Assembly: GCF_026339735.1 (NCBI RefSeq)
Contig: NZ_JAPEQG010000002.1
Coordinates: 992,001-1,056,000, forward strand
DNA length: 64,000 nt
Reading direction: 5' to 3'
Origin: Streptomyces sp. NBC_01669
GTDB lineage: Bacteria; Actinomycetota; Actinomycetes; Streptomycetales; Streptomycetaceae
Below the pieces are notes generated by a model, which did not search any database, was not told the DNA's origin, and saw only the letters and a list, made by a program, of their open reading frames with translations. The stretch's first letter is position 1; every line of letters begins with the position of its first letter. A program made the translations under genes and the position numbers. Of this stretch, positions 1 through 6,802 are shown in pieces.

Positions 1-272
1 GCCGCCCGCATCAGATCCGCGACATCCCCGCCGGCCAGCTCATACACCACGGTCGAGCCTTCCCGGGCAGCGGTCACGATCCCCGAGCGGCGCAACACCG
101 CCAGTTGCTGCGACAGCGCCGATGGCTCCACCTCGATCGCCGCCAGCAGGTCACGTACCGGCATCGGACCGCCCTGCAACAGCTCCAGCACCCGGATGCG
201 CACCGGGTGCCCGAGCATCCGGAAGAACTCGGCCTTGGCCTCATACAGCGGAACCGGCACGGTCTCGCACAC
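1..272 (-). CDS. ArsR-family transcriptional regulator, C-terminus cut by window edge
   Basis: Read on the minus strand, this gives about 90 residues of a winged-helix ArsR/SmtB DNA-binding domain: a start near VPVPLYEAKAEFFRMLGHP, then VRIRVLELLQGGPMPV and a recognition helix in EPSALSQQLAVLRRSG. The protein runs off position 1. Two GTG starts are possible (272 and 262). The inner one sits about 11 bases behind a GAGGAG ribosome site and may be the true start. No metal-binding cysteine motif is visible in the part present, so the inducer is unknown. A strong inverted repeat at 355-376, about 80 bases upstream, is its probable operator. The family call is solid; the role is not determinable here. 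Confidence 0.8.
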   Translation of the reverse strand, partial: MCETVPVPLYEAKAEFFRMLGHPVRIRVLELLQGGPMPVRDLLAAIEVEPSALSQQLAVLRRSGIVTAAREGSTVVYELAGGDVADLMRA

Positions 273-354
273 TCCTCATCACCCAGAAACCCGGGAACAT
301 CGCTCGGCGCTGTGCCCACGACTACGAACCGGCATAGCCCCTACAGCATGTATC

Positions 355-376
355 GAATTGCAAAATTATGCAATTC
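355..376. promoter_or_regulatory. Inverted repeat, probable ArsR operator
   Basis: Perfect 8-bp arms GAATTGCA-N6-TGCAATTC lie in an AT-rich patch upstream of the partial ArsR gene. The size and position suit an ArsR dimer site. Binding is inferred. Confidence 0.55.
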
Positions 377-445
377 ATTGATCTGGTGCTCGCCCTTCGG
401 CCTCATCCGTGGACCTGTGCGGGCCGAGAATCACGTCCGTGCGGG

Positions 446-986
446 TCAAGCGGCGTGTTGGCACTCGTGGATCACTCCGCCGAGGCGGTCGTGTCGGCGT
501 ATGCCGAGGCGAGCGATCTGCCTGGGGTCGGTGATGGTTTCGGGGAGTGCGCGCGGCGGCGCGGCTGCCTGCAGGGAGCGGTGGGTGCGGTGCTCGTTGT
601 GGAACCGCTCGTACTCGCTCAGGGCATGGCGCAGGTGGTGAGCGTTCCAGATGAGGGTGCGGTCGAGGAGTTCGCGGCGAAGGCTGAGCACCCATCTCTC
701 CATGATCGAGTTCATCCTTGGCATGCGGACGCCGGTGAACACGCTCTGGATGTGGGCGTCGGCGAGGATCTTGTCGATCAGGGCGGGGTACTTCGCGTCG
801 CGGTCGCGGATCAGGTAGGCGGCGTGCGCGCCCACGCCCTCAAGGTCCATGACGAGGTTCTTGACCGTGTGGGCGACCCAGCCTGCGGTGGTTGCCAGGA
901 CGCGGATGCGGCGGGTTGCGTGCTCGATGACGGCCAGGATGTACTGCCGCTTCCCGGTCGGGGTGATGGTTTCGATGAAGTCCATG
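446..986 (-). pseudogene. IS3-like integrase-core transposase remnant
   Basis: About 180 residues match the C-terminal two thirds of an rve-type DDE integrase. The first acidic residue is in MDFIETITP, the second in LIRDRDAKY, and the Glu in NSIMERWV, followed by the usual tail HNEHRTHRSL. The N-terminal helix-turn-helix and everything before the first catalytic Asp are absent. At about 983-990 the reading changes abruptly into a plus-strand ISAs1 transposase, so the element was cut by another insertion or a deletion. The frame stays open past the junction by chance. It cannot transpose by itself. Confidence 0.8.
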
Positions 987-1640
987 GCCAACGAGATCAC
1001 CGTCTTCCGACCTCTGCTCGCCGGCCTCGACCTGACCGACACTGTGGTCACCTTCGACGCCCTCCATTCCCAGACCGCCCACGCCCGCTTCCTGGTCGAG
1101 GACAAGAAAGCCCACTACATCGCCGTGATCAAGGGAAACCAGCCGCTGTTGCACCGGCAGCTCAAGCAGATGCCCTGGCGGGACGTGCCGCTGCTGGACA
1201 AGACCCGCGCCACCGCGCACGGCCGCGACGAGATCCGCCGGGTCAAGACCGCCACCGTCGCCCGCGGCCTGGACTTCCCCCACGCCGCCCAGGCCGTGCA
1301 GATCGTGCGCCGCCGCAGGACCATCACCAGCGACAGGGTCACCCTGCAACGCGTCTACGCGGCCACCGACCTTGCCGCCCACCAGGCCGACGCTCCCGAG
1401 ATCGCCCACCACGTGCGCGAACACTGGGGCATCGGGAACAAGATCCACCACGTGCGCGACACCACCTTCACCGAGGACGCCTCGCGCATGCGCACCGGGA
1501 CCGCACCCCGGGCCATGGCCACGCTGCGCAACCTGGCCATCGGCGCCCTCCGCCTCACCGGCTACGACAACATCGCCGCCGGCCTGCGCAAACACAGCCG
1601 CGACGCCACCCGACCCCTGACGACCCTCGACATCACCTGA
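987..1640 (+). pseudogene. ISAs1-family transposase, C-terminal remnant
   Basis: About 217 residues match the C-terminal half of ISAs1 transposases. These include FDALHSQTAHARFLVEDKKA (second catalytic Asp region), YIAVIKGNQPLL, and REHWGIGNKIHHVRDTTFTEDASR near the end, which carries the conserved Glu region. The N-terminal half, with the first catalytic Asp, is missing because the gene starts at the junction with the IS3-like remnant. The natural stop at 1638-1640 is kept. Codons upstream of about 987 in this frame are antisense to the IS3 remnant. Confidence 0.82.
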
Positions 1641-1648
1641 TCCGATCC

Positions 1649-1674
1649 GACAGACCCCCTGAACGATGCCGCCC
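1649..1674 (+). repeat. Short direct repeat, copy 1
   Basis: A 26-bp block beginning GACAGACCCCCTGAACGA recurs at 2288-2313 with 23 of 26 matches. It lies just downstream of the ISAs1 transposase stop, so it could be an IS end or a duplicated flank. Confidence 0.4.
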
Positions 1675-1695
1675 CCGGGCTGACACGATCCAGCC

Positions 1696-2130
1696 ATGGG
1701 AAACATCTACGACTACTACGCGGCCACCGACGACAGGCAAGCCCTCGCGCTGTTCGAAGACGACTGCATGGACGACCCATTCGGCACGCTCGGCCTCAAA
1801 GGGGCAGACCCCTACCTGCTCCTCGGAACCGTCGAGGCCCACCTGACAGGAGTATCCGAGGAGCAAGTGGAAGCTGACCCCCGCTTCTGCGAACTGCTCA
1901 ACGACCCCGAGCACGAAGGGCCCTGGCTCGTCTCGCTCACGGACACCCTCCGTGACGCCCTCGCAGCGGCCACCCCGGAGCGCCTGCTGGAAACCGCCAC
2001 CGCATGGACCCACACGGAGGACGGTGGCGGGCAGGACCCAGGGCTCTTGGCCGACTTCCTGGAACGCCTCGGCGAACTCGCCCGCGACGCCGGGCCGCGA
2101 CGACGCCTGTACTGCGGCATGTCCCTGTAG
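1696..2130 (+). CDS. Hypothetical Streptomyces protein (MGNIYDYY family)
   Basis: A 144-residue acidic soluble protein. I recognise a recurrent Streptomyces family that starts M-G-x-[IL]-Y-D-Y-[FY] and contains a central KG-x-DP block (here KGADPYLLLG), then DPEHEGPWLVSL, then a C-terminal LYC-x-[MV]-x-L tail (LYCGMSL). Its function is unknown. There is no signal peptide or membrane segment. It looks full length and is the only intact gene between the IS remnants on its left and a 700-bp gene-poor stretch on its right. The start follows weak ribosome-site sequence; upstream bases are C-rich. Confidence 0.7.
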   Translation: MGNIYDYYAATDDRQALALFEDDCMDDPFGTLGLKGADPYLLLGTVEAHLTGVSEEQVEADPRFCELLNDPEHEGPWLVSLTDTLRDALAAATPERLLETATAWTHTEDGGGQDPGLLADFLERLGELARDAGPRRRLYCGMSL

Positions 2131-2866
2131 GGAACTGCACATCGGGAACAAAGTCGGCGGCATCAGTACCGCCGCGGTGATCAGGGACTCGACACCTCGT
2201 GATCACCCGGAGGCCGCGACTGCCTCCGTTCGATCCCGGTCGACGAACTCAACAACCACACCGGCTATCTGAACCAGTATCAACCCGGACAGATCCTCTG
2301 AACGACGCCGCCCTGCCTTCGCGCCTGCCCCCGGTCTGCGGCGCCGATCGAATACGACGCGCGCCCGCAGGGGCCGGAGTTGCAGGCCCCCTGACGGCGG
2401 GCGGAGACTGATGTCATAGCACAAGCGTGCGTGGCTCGCGCGGTGAAAACGGATTCGTCCTCTCCCCCATGGGAGAGAGCTCCATGTTCACGGCACTGCG
2501 ACCGGCCACCTTCAACATTGAGGCGTCCTCCCGCCGTGGCATCTCAAGGCGGACTTGCTCGCTCTTCATGTAGCGGAGCATCGACACCCTTGAGCACGCG
2601 CCGCTCGTACCAGCATCTGACGGGCCGACAGCACCGTTTTCACGGGACTGCCTCGAGGTGGGCATAGGGGTCTCGGACCGGACGACGGTGACGCTGTACC
2701 TCAACCACGCCACGTCCATGACCGGCACACGCGGTCGGGGTACCCACGGGCTGAGTCGGCCGGTCTCATGAGAACTGGGCGCCTGAGTGATCGGCACAAA
2801 GGGCTTCCGCACCTACGGCTGGATGCCCACCCATCGACGAGACGAGCACGAGATCCTCAAGCTCCT
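2131..2866. other. Gene-poor stretch with unassignable fragments
   Basis: No frame here gives a protein I recognise. It contains the second copy of the 26-bp repeat (2288-2313). A plus-strand stretch ending near 2768 reads like the tail of a degraded coding region (TTVTLYLNHATSMTG), but a stop interrupts it and I cannot name the family. Confidence 0.5.
2288..2313 (+). repeat. Short direct repeat, copy 2
   Basis: This matches 1649-1674 at 23 of 26 positions. Together the two copies bracket the hypothetical gene at 1696-2130. Confidence 0.4.
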
Positions 2867-3200
2867 TCAGGCGGCTTGCTTGAGGTCGGCTGCAAGAACA
2901 GTCTCGAGGCGTGTCAGATCGCCGCCGCGTGCGGCGGGCACGAACGCCCGCAGGAGACGGCCGCTGGCCGCCGGGCTGAACGGATAGGAGCGGGCAGCCA
3001 AGATCCGTACGCGGGCGCGCTTCACGAGCTGCCGCGCGTTGGCCGTACTGATCCGCAGGGTCTCAGCGATCTGCCGGTACGGGTACTCGGACCCCTCTCG
3101 CAGCACGAACGCGGCCCGTTCCGACGGCGGCAGACGTTCGAGCAGCAGATGGACGATGAGTTCGATCGCCTCACCTCGTTCGGTCTCCGTCTGAAGAAGA
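2867..3200 (-). pseudogene. Remnant of a second ECF41/SigJ-type sigma factor (region 4)
   Basis: About 105 residues correspond to sigma region 4 of an ECF41-type factor. LPPSERAAFVLRE is followed by EYPYRQIAETL and the recognition helix ANARQLVKRARVRIL, then the first residues of the SnoaL-like extension (AFVPAARGGDLTRLETVLAAD), where it stops. Region 2, the WLPEP linker and most of the C-terminal domain are gone. The upstream part of the same frame is the out-of-frame start of a DUF5134 gene, so two genes have been joined at about 3200. The intact sigJ at 4208 is a paralogue with the same region 4 layout. Confidence 0.8.
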
Positions 3201-3396
3201 CGGCATGGGCCGTCCGTGGCAGCGTCGGCCCCCAAAGCATCGCCGCCATGGCCACGGCCATGGCGGCGTGCAGGAAATGGTCGACGCGGCCGCGCCATGC
3301 CGGGCCGGGCGCCCGCAGCGCGTGCCGTGCCGCATAGACGGCCGCGCCCGCGAACAGCGTGGTCAGCGGGGCGTGCACGACGTCGGTGGCACTCAT
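3201..3396 (-). pseudogene. DUF5134-type membrane protein, N-terminal fragment
   Basis: From ATG 3396 the first about 60 residues (MSATDVVHAPLTTLFAGAAVY, then ARHALRAPGPAW and two hydrophobic stretches ending MAAMLWG) match the start of actinobacterial DUF5134 membrane proteins. The frame then falls into sigma-factor sequence read out of frame and is lost. It sits 43 bp behind the cupin gene on the same strand, so it was probably the second gene of a SigJ-driven unit before truncation. Family identification rests on pattern memory. Confidence 0.6.
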
Positions 3397-3439
3397 CGTG
3401 TCTCGTGCCCTCCGCCGAAACGGCCGCGCACCGGGGGCG

Positions 3440-3889
3440 TCAGTCGGTGGGCCGCGGGGCGCGCAGGTGGGCGCGCTGGGCCAGCTCCTCCTCGGGGACG
3501 AGTTCGAGCATGGGCTTTCCCGGCGCGCACATCATGGTCACGACGAACCGGGTCCGCGCGTCGGAGAGGGCATTGCCGTCCTGGTAGTGGATCACGTCGC
3601 CGCCCGGCTCCCAGAACGTGCCGCCGGCCTCCACCACCCGCTCGGGTTCGCCCTCCAGCTCGAAGCGGACCGCGCCCTCGACGACGTAGCCGAAGGCGGG
3701 CCCGGAGTGGCGGTGCGGCGGGGTCCCCGGGTCGCCCGCTTCCCACTCGATCTGGATGGTCATCGCCGAGGCGCCTTCGGGGATCGTCAGCGGCGAGGCG
3801 TCCTGCAGCATCTTCGCCGCGGTCATCCAGCTCTCCGACGCCGCCTGGTCGCCGGTTCCGTGCATGTGCGCTGCGTGGTTGTCCGACAC
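3440..3889 (-). CDS. Cupin-domain protein, SigJ regulon member
   Basis: A 149-residue single-domain cupin. Motif 1 is visible at about residues 56-72 (PHRHSGPAFGYVVEG, two metal-ligand His plus downstream Gly) and motif 2 at about 88-103 (GGTFWEPGGDVIHYQDG, with the third His). It is likely a small metal-binding beta-barrel protein; the substrate is unknown. Streptomyces relatives are usually annotated only as cupin-domain proteins. It is read away from sigJ. A promoter of the same TGTCACA-N17-GTCA type as the other units here lies at 3982-4009, so it should be co-induced with ohr, ferredoxin and the flavoprotein. Confidence 0.85.
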   Translation of the reverse strand: MSDNHAAHMHGTGDQAASESWMTAAKMLQDASPLTIPEGASAMTIQIEWEAGDPGTPPHRHSGPAFGYVVEGAVRFELEGEPERVVEAGGTFWEPGGDVIHYQDGNALSDARTRFVVTMMCAPGKPMLELVPEEELAQRAHLRAPRPTD

Positions 3890-3981
3890 GCTTGTGCCCT
3901 TTCGTGGGTCGCCATGTCATGTGCGGGCGGCACACCGTCCAACGGGTGCCTGACTGCTGCTTCATGACCGTTCGCCAATGT

Positions 3982-4009
3982 TGACCGGACACCGTGTGGA
4001 TCTGTGACA
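3982..4009 (-). promoter_or_regulatory. SigJ-type promoter of the cupin gene
   Basis: On the minus strand it reads TGTCACA, 17 bases, GTCA, identical in spacing to five other sites in 3.9-8.7 kb. ECF41 sigma factors are known to use a TGTCACA -35 and a CGTC-like -10. The -10 element lies 93 bases before the cupin ATG. Confidence 0.8.
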
Positions 4010-4044
4010 GGTACGGCGCTCCGAGGGCACGTTCATCGGAACGG

Positions 4045-4072
4045 TGTCACACCTACGGCCCAAACCCTGTCC
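4045..4072 (+). promoter_or_regulatory. SigJ-type promoter of sigJ (autoregulation)
   Basis: TGTCACA-N17-GTCC, with the same spacing as the other members and one change in the -10. It lies 136 bases before the sigJ ATG and back to back with the cupin promoter. This implies that SigJ activates its own gene. Confidence 0.75.
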
Positions 4073-4207
4073 TAGGTGTGGTGAGTGGCTGGCCGCCGTC
4101 ACTGAGGCATCCGCGGGGCCACCGCCCCTCCAAAGGATAGGGAGCCGACCGAACGCCCCGCTCCGCCGGTTAATAGCATGAGCACGATCAAACCGGAAGG
4201 GGCAACC

Positions 4208-5104
4208 ATGAACGCTGCGGGCGACGCCGCCTCTCTCGACCAGGCGGCGAAGGACTTCCTCGCCGTGCGCCCACAGCTGTTCGGCGTCGCCTACCGCATG
4301 CTCGGCAGCGCGGTGGAGGCCGAGGACGTCGTCCAGGACGCCTGGCTGCGTTGGCAGCAGACCGACCGCGCCCGTGTCCTCGAACCGGCGGCCTTCCTGA
4401 CCACGGTCACCACACGCCTGGCCATCAACTTCGCCCAGTCCGCCCGAGTGCGACGCGAGTCGTACGCGGGTCCGTGGCTGCCCGAGCCGGTCGACACCAG
4501 CGCGGACCCGCACGTGGGGGCGGAGCGGACCGAGGCCCTGCAACTGGCGGTCCTGCAGCTGCTCGAGAAGCTCAGCCCGGTGGAACGGGCCGCCTACGTC
4601 CTGCGGGAAGCCTTCGACTATCCCTACCGGCAGATCGCGCACATCCTGGAGACAACGGAGGCCAATACACGCCAGCTGGTGAGCCGTGCCCGTAAACATC
4701 TGGCCGCCGAACGCAGGGAGCCTGTCGGCCCCGCCGACCACCGGCGTCTGCTGGAGGTGTTCCTGGACGCCGCACGCACCGGGAATCTGGCGGTACTCGA
4801 GCAGGTCCTCGCCGCGGACGTCGTCAGCTACTCCGACGGCGGCGGGGTGCGCGGCGCCTCGAAGATCCCGGTCTTCGGACGCACACATGTCTCCAAGTAC
4901 CTCGTGGCGTTCGCCCCACGTTTCTGGCCCCCGGCGCAGGTGCGGTGGACCGAGGCCAACGGGCAGCCGGCCGTGCTCGTCTCCATCGACGGGAACGCGG
5001 TGGCCCTGCTGTCCGTGGACGTGTCCGCGGAGGGGATCGACCGCATCATGTGGGTCATGAACCCGGCCAAGTTGTTGCCTTATGTGGCGACCCTGGAGGG
5101 CTGA
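4208..5104 (+). CDS. sigJ: ECF41-type RNA polymerase sigma factor SigJ
   Basis: A 298-residue extracytoplasmic-function sigma factor. Region 2 lies at about residues 15-75 (LFGVAYRMLGSAVEAEDVVQ) and region 4 at about 120-170 (LSPVERAAYVLRE, YPYRQIA, ANTRQLVSRARKHL). A C-terminal SnoaL-like domain of about 110 residues follows. The three ECF41 signatures are present: WLPEP in the linker, a DGGG motif (YSDGGGVRGA) and NPxKL near the end (MNPAKLLPYV). In this family the fused domain replaces an anti-sigma factor. ATG 4208 has GGAAGGGG behind it; an in-frame ATG at 4178 lacks such a site. Six matching promoters nearby define its likely regulon, including its own. Confidence 0.93.
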   Translation: MNAAGDAASLDQAAKDFLAVRPQLFGVAYRMLGSAVEAEDVVQDAWLRWQQTDRARVLEPAAFLTTVTTRLAINFAQSARVRRESYAGPWLPEPVDTSADPHVGAERTEALQLAVLQLLEKLSPVERAAYVLREAFDYPYRQIAHILETTEANTRQLVSRARKHLAAERREPVGPADHRRLLEVFLDAARTGNLAVLEQVLAADVVSYSDGGGVRGASKIPVFGRTHVSKYLVAFAPRFWPPAQVRWTEANGQPAVLVSIDGNAVALLSVDVSAEGIDRIMWVMNPAKLLPYVATLEG

Positions 5105-5149
5105 GGGCTCGTCCTCACCCCTTACTCGCGAAGAGCCTGGCCCCGCAGA

Positions 5150-5177
5150 TGTCACAAGAGCAGGTACTCGTCGGTCA
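5150..5177 (+). promoter_or_regulatory. SigJ-type promoter of the small gene-ohr unit
   Basis: TGTCACA (5150-5156), 17 bases, GTCA (5174-5177). It lies about 50 bases before the GTG of the 59-codon gene that overlaps ohr. Confidence 0.8.
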
Positions 5178-5225
5178 ACCGGTCATCCGGAATGAGGCTT
5201 TCCACCGATTGAAGGACAGCACAAC

Positions 5226-5405
5226 GTGACGAATGTCGTGAGCCGCGCGGTGGCGCCCACCTGGCGCCGGGTTTTCGGCCTCGCCCGCCGAAGGAAGATC
5301 CCTCCGCCGGCAGGCAGCGTCCCCACCGCATCCCTGCCGTCTGTGTACGCGCTGTCGGGCATCATCCGGCGCACGTACCACGACAACGCCGGAGCAGTCC
5401 TGTGA
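5226..5405 (+). CDS. Small basic protein, translationally coupled to ohr
   Basis: A 59-codon reading frame, GTG to TGA, fills the space between the SigJ promoter and ohr. A GAAGGA ribosome site lies about 10 bases before the GTG. Its stop overlaps the ohr start as GTGA (5402-5405), the usual actinomycete coupling arrangement. The product has a basic patch near residue 20 (RRVFGLARRRK), no cysteine, no obvious membrane segment, and no family I recognise. It may be a true small protein or a leader frame that tunes ohr translation. The overlap, spacing and codon pattern favour translation; conservation is untested. Confidence 0.6.
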   Translation: MTNVVSRAVAPTWRRVFGLARRRKIPPPAGSVPTASLPSVYALSGIIRRTYHDNAGAVL

Positions 5406-5899
5406 CCGAGCAGGTCCCGTTGCCCAACGTGTCCACGCAGAAGGACTACGCGGGCACAACCTTCTCCCCCATCTACACGACGACCGTGACTGTGCACGGC
5501 GGTGTCGCCTCGCACGGGCGCGCCTCCGGCAGGGCACAGTCGTCCGACGGGGCCTTGGACATCGACCTGCGCCTGCCCGCCGAACTCGGCGGGGACGGTC
5601 AGGGGACCAACCCCGAGCAGCTATTCGCCGCCGGTTTCGCGGCCTGCTTCCACGGGGCCCTGAGCCTGGTGGCGCGGCAGGAGGAACTCGATCCTGCCGC
5701 GATCTCCGTGGACGCGACCGTCGCCTTCGGGCGGGATCCGGACGACGGCGGATATCTGCTGCACGTCGATCTGTTGGTGAACTGGCCGGAGGTGGATCCG
5801 GAGATCGCGAGTCCGCTGCTGGAGCAGGCCGACGCGTTGTGCCCTTACGCGAGGATGGCGTGGCGCGGCACACCGACGACCATCACGCTGGCTTCCTGA
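5402..5899 (+). CDS. ohr: Organic hydroperoxide resistance protein (Ohr/OsmC family)
   Basis: A 165-residue OsmC/Ohr protein, a thiol peroxidase that reduces organic hydroperoxides using lipoyl thiols. The two redox cysteines are visible in AAGFAACFHGAL (about residue 80) and ADALCPYARMA (about 147). The Ohr hallmark NPEQLFAAG precedes the first. It is slightly longer than typical Ohr (about 140 residues) because of an N-terminal extension. Ohr is normally controlled by OhrR, but no MarR gene is adjacent. The SigJ promoter at 5150 is the visible control element. The GTG start overlaps the upstream small gene by 4 bases. The product acts in the cytosol. Confidence 0.88.
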   Translation: MTEQVPLPNVSTQKDYAGTTFSPIYTTTVTVHGGVASHGRASGRAQSSDGALDIDLRLPAELGGDGQGTNPEQLFAAGFAACFHGALSLVARQEELDPAAISVDATVAFGRDPDDGGYLLHVDLLVNWPEVDPEIASPLLEQADALCPYARMAWRGTPTTITLAS

Positions 5900-6057
5900 G
5901 CGTGCCGTCGGCCACCGTCCGCCGACACCGGTGGCGACGCGTGCGGCCGGCGCGGCGCCGCTCGACGGTCCGCGCCGGCTGCCGGTGAGCGAGATCACCG
6001 ACTCGGTGTCGGCCGGCCCGATCCGGACGACCCGAGGTTCGTGTCGCACCTGTCCGG

Positions 6058-6420
6058 TCAGGACGGGAACCACCGGTCGACGTCGGCCGCCTCCTCCTTG
6101 CGGATGGCGAACACGGCGATGCCTTTCTTGTCCGCGGTCTGGGGCGGCAGCCCGGCGACCAGGGGATGGTCCTGCCCGCGGGCAGGCTGCTCGAAGTACT
6201 CCGCGTTGATGGAGCGGTACGCGGCCCAGTGCTGCGGCAGCTCGTCCCCATGGAAGATCGCCTCCACGGGGCACACAGGTTCGCACGCGTGGCAGTCGAC
6301 GCACTCCGAGGGGTTGACGTAGAGGGTCCGTTCTCCCTCGTAGATGCAGTCCACCGGGCACTCCGTCACGCAGGCCCGGTCCTTGACATCGACGCAGGGC
6401 TGCGCGATGACGTAGGTCAT
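6058..6420 (-). CDS. fdxA: Seven-iron ferredoxin (FdxA type)
   Basis: A 120-residue ferredoxin. The N-terminal cluster region is PCVDVKDRACVTECPVDCIY and the second is CVDCHACEPVCPVEAI, the 3Fe-4S plus 4Fe-4S arrangement of actinobacterial FdxA. A C-terminal tail of about 60 residues follows. It is a soluble one-electron carrier. The start is ATG 6420 behind GAAGGAG. The gene is divergent from the flavoprotein gene at 6803. Both have SigJ-type promoters, so the pair may form an electron-transfer couple, though this is inference. Close Streptomyces FdxA paralogues make the family assignment safe; the specific partner is unknown. Confidence 0.9.
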   Translation of the reverse strand: MTYVIAQPCVDVKDRACVTECPVDCIYEGERTLYVNPSECVDCHACEPVCPVEAIFHGDELPQHWAAYRSINAEYFEQPARGQDHPLVAGLPPQTADKKGIAVFAIRKEEAADVDRWFPS

Positions 6421-6495
6421 CTTCTTCTCCTTCGCCGTCCGTGGAGATGTTCGCAATCACCAGGCCGGCCGATGCGACACCTCCGGCAGGCCGTA

Positions 6496-6523
6496 TGACC
6501 GGGCAACAGGCGAAGGTGTGACA
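6496..6523 (-). promoter_or_regulatory. SigJ-type promoter of the ferredoxin gene
   Basis: On the minus strand: TGTCACA, 17 bases, GTCA. It is 76 bases before the ferredoxin ATG and uses the same spacing as the other five sites. Confidence 0.8.
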
Positions 6524-6741
6524 ACAACGTGTTTTCGATGCCTTCTGAGCGCTCCCTCATTGGGACGTCATCGACCCGATCCGTGCCCTGATCGAGCCCG
6601 GGCCGAGGTCGACGACGCTGTCCTCGCCGACCCCTCCGTGCCCCTGGACAGCCTCCTGCCGTAACCCCGTCCACGGGTCCGTCCGCCCCTGCCCCGGTGA
6701 CGTGCTTTCCACGTACCGGGACGACGAGTTGCCGGAGGGAG

Positions 6742-6769
6742 TGTCACAAACACTCCGAGGACCCGGTCA
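6742..6769 (+). promoter_or_regulatory. SigJ-type promoter of the flavoprotein gene
   Basis: TGTCACA (6742-6748), 17 bases, GTCA (6766-6769), 34 bases before the GTG start at 6803. Confidence 0.82.
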
Positions 6770-6802
6770 GAGTCACTGACCACCCAAGCGATCGGAGCAA
6801 TA

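Noticed and set aside
368..1846. Very long plus-strand open frame (492 codons) over the IS remnants
   Set aside because: It is antisense to the IS3-like remnant, then out of frame with the ISAs1 transposase, with Arg/Pro/His-rich sequence and no family match.
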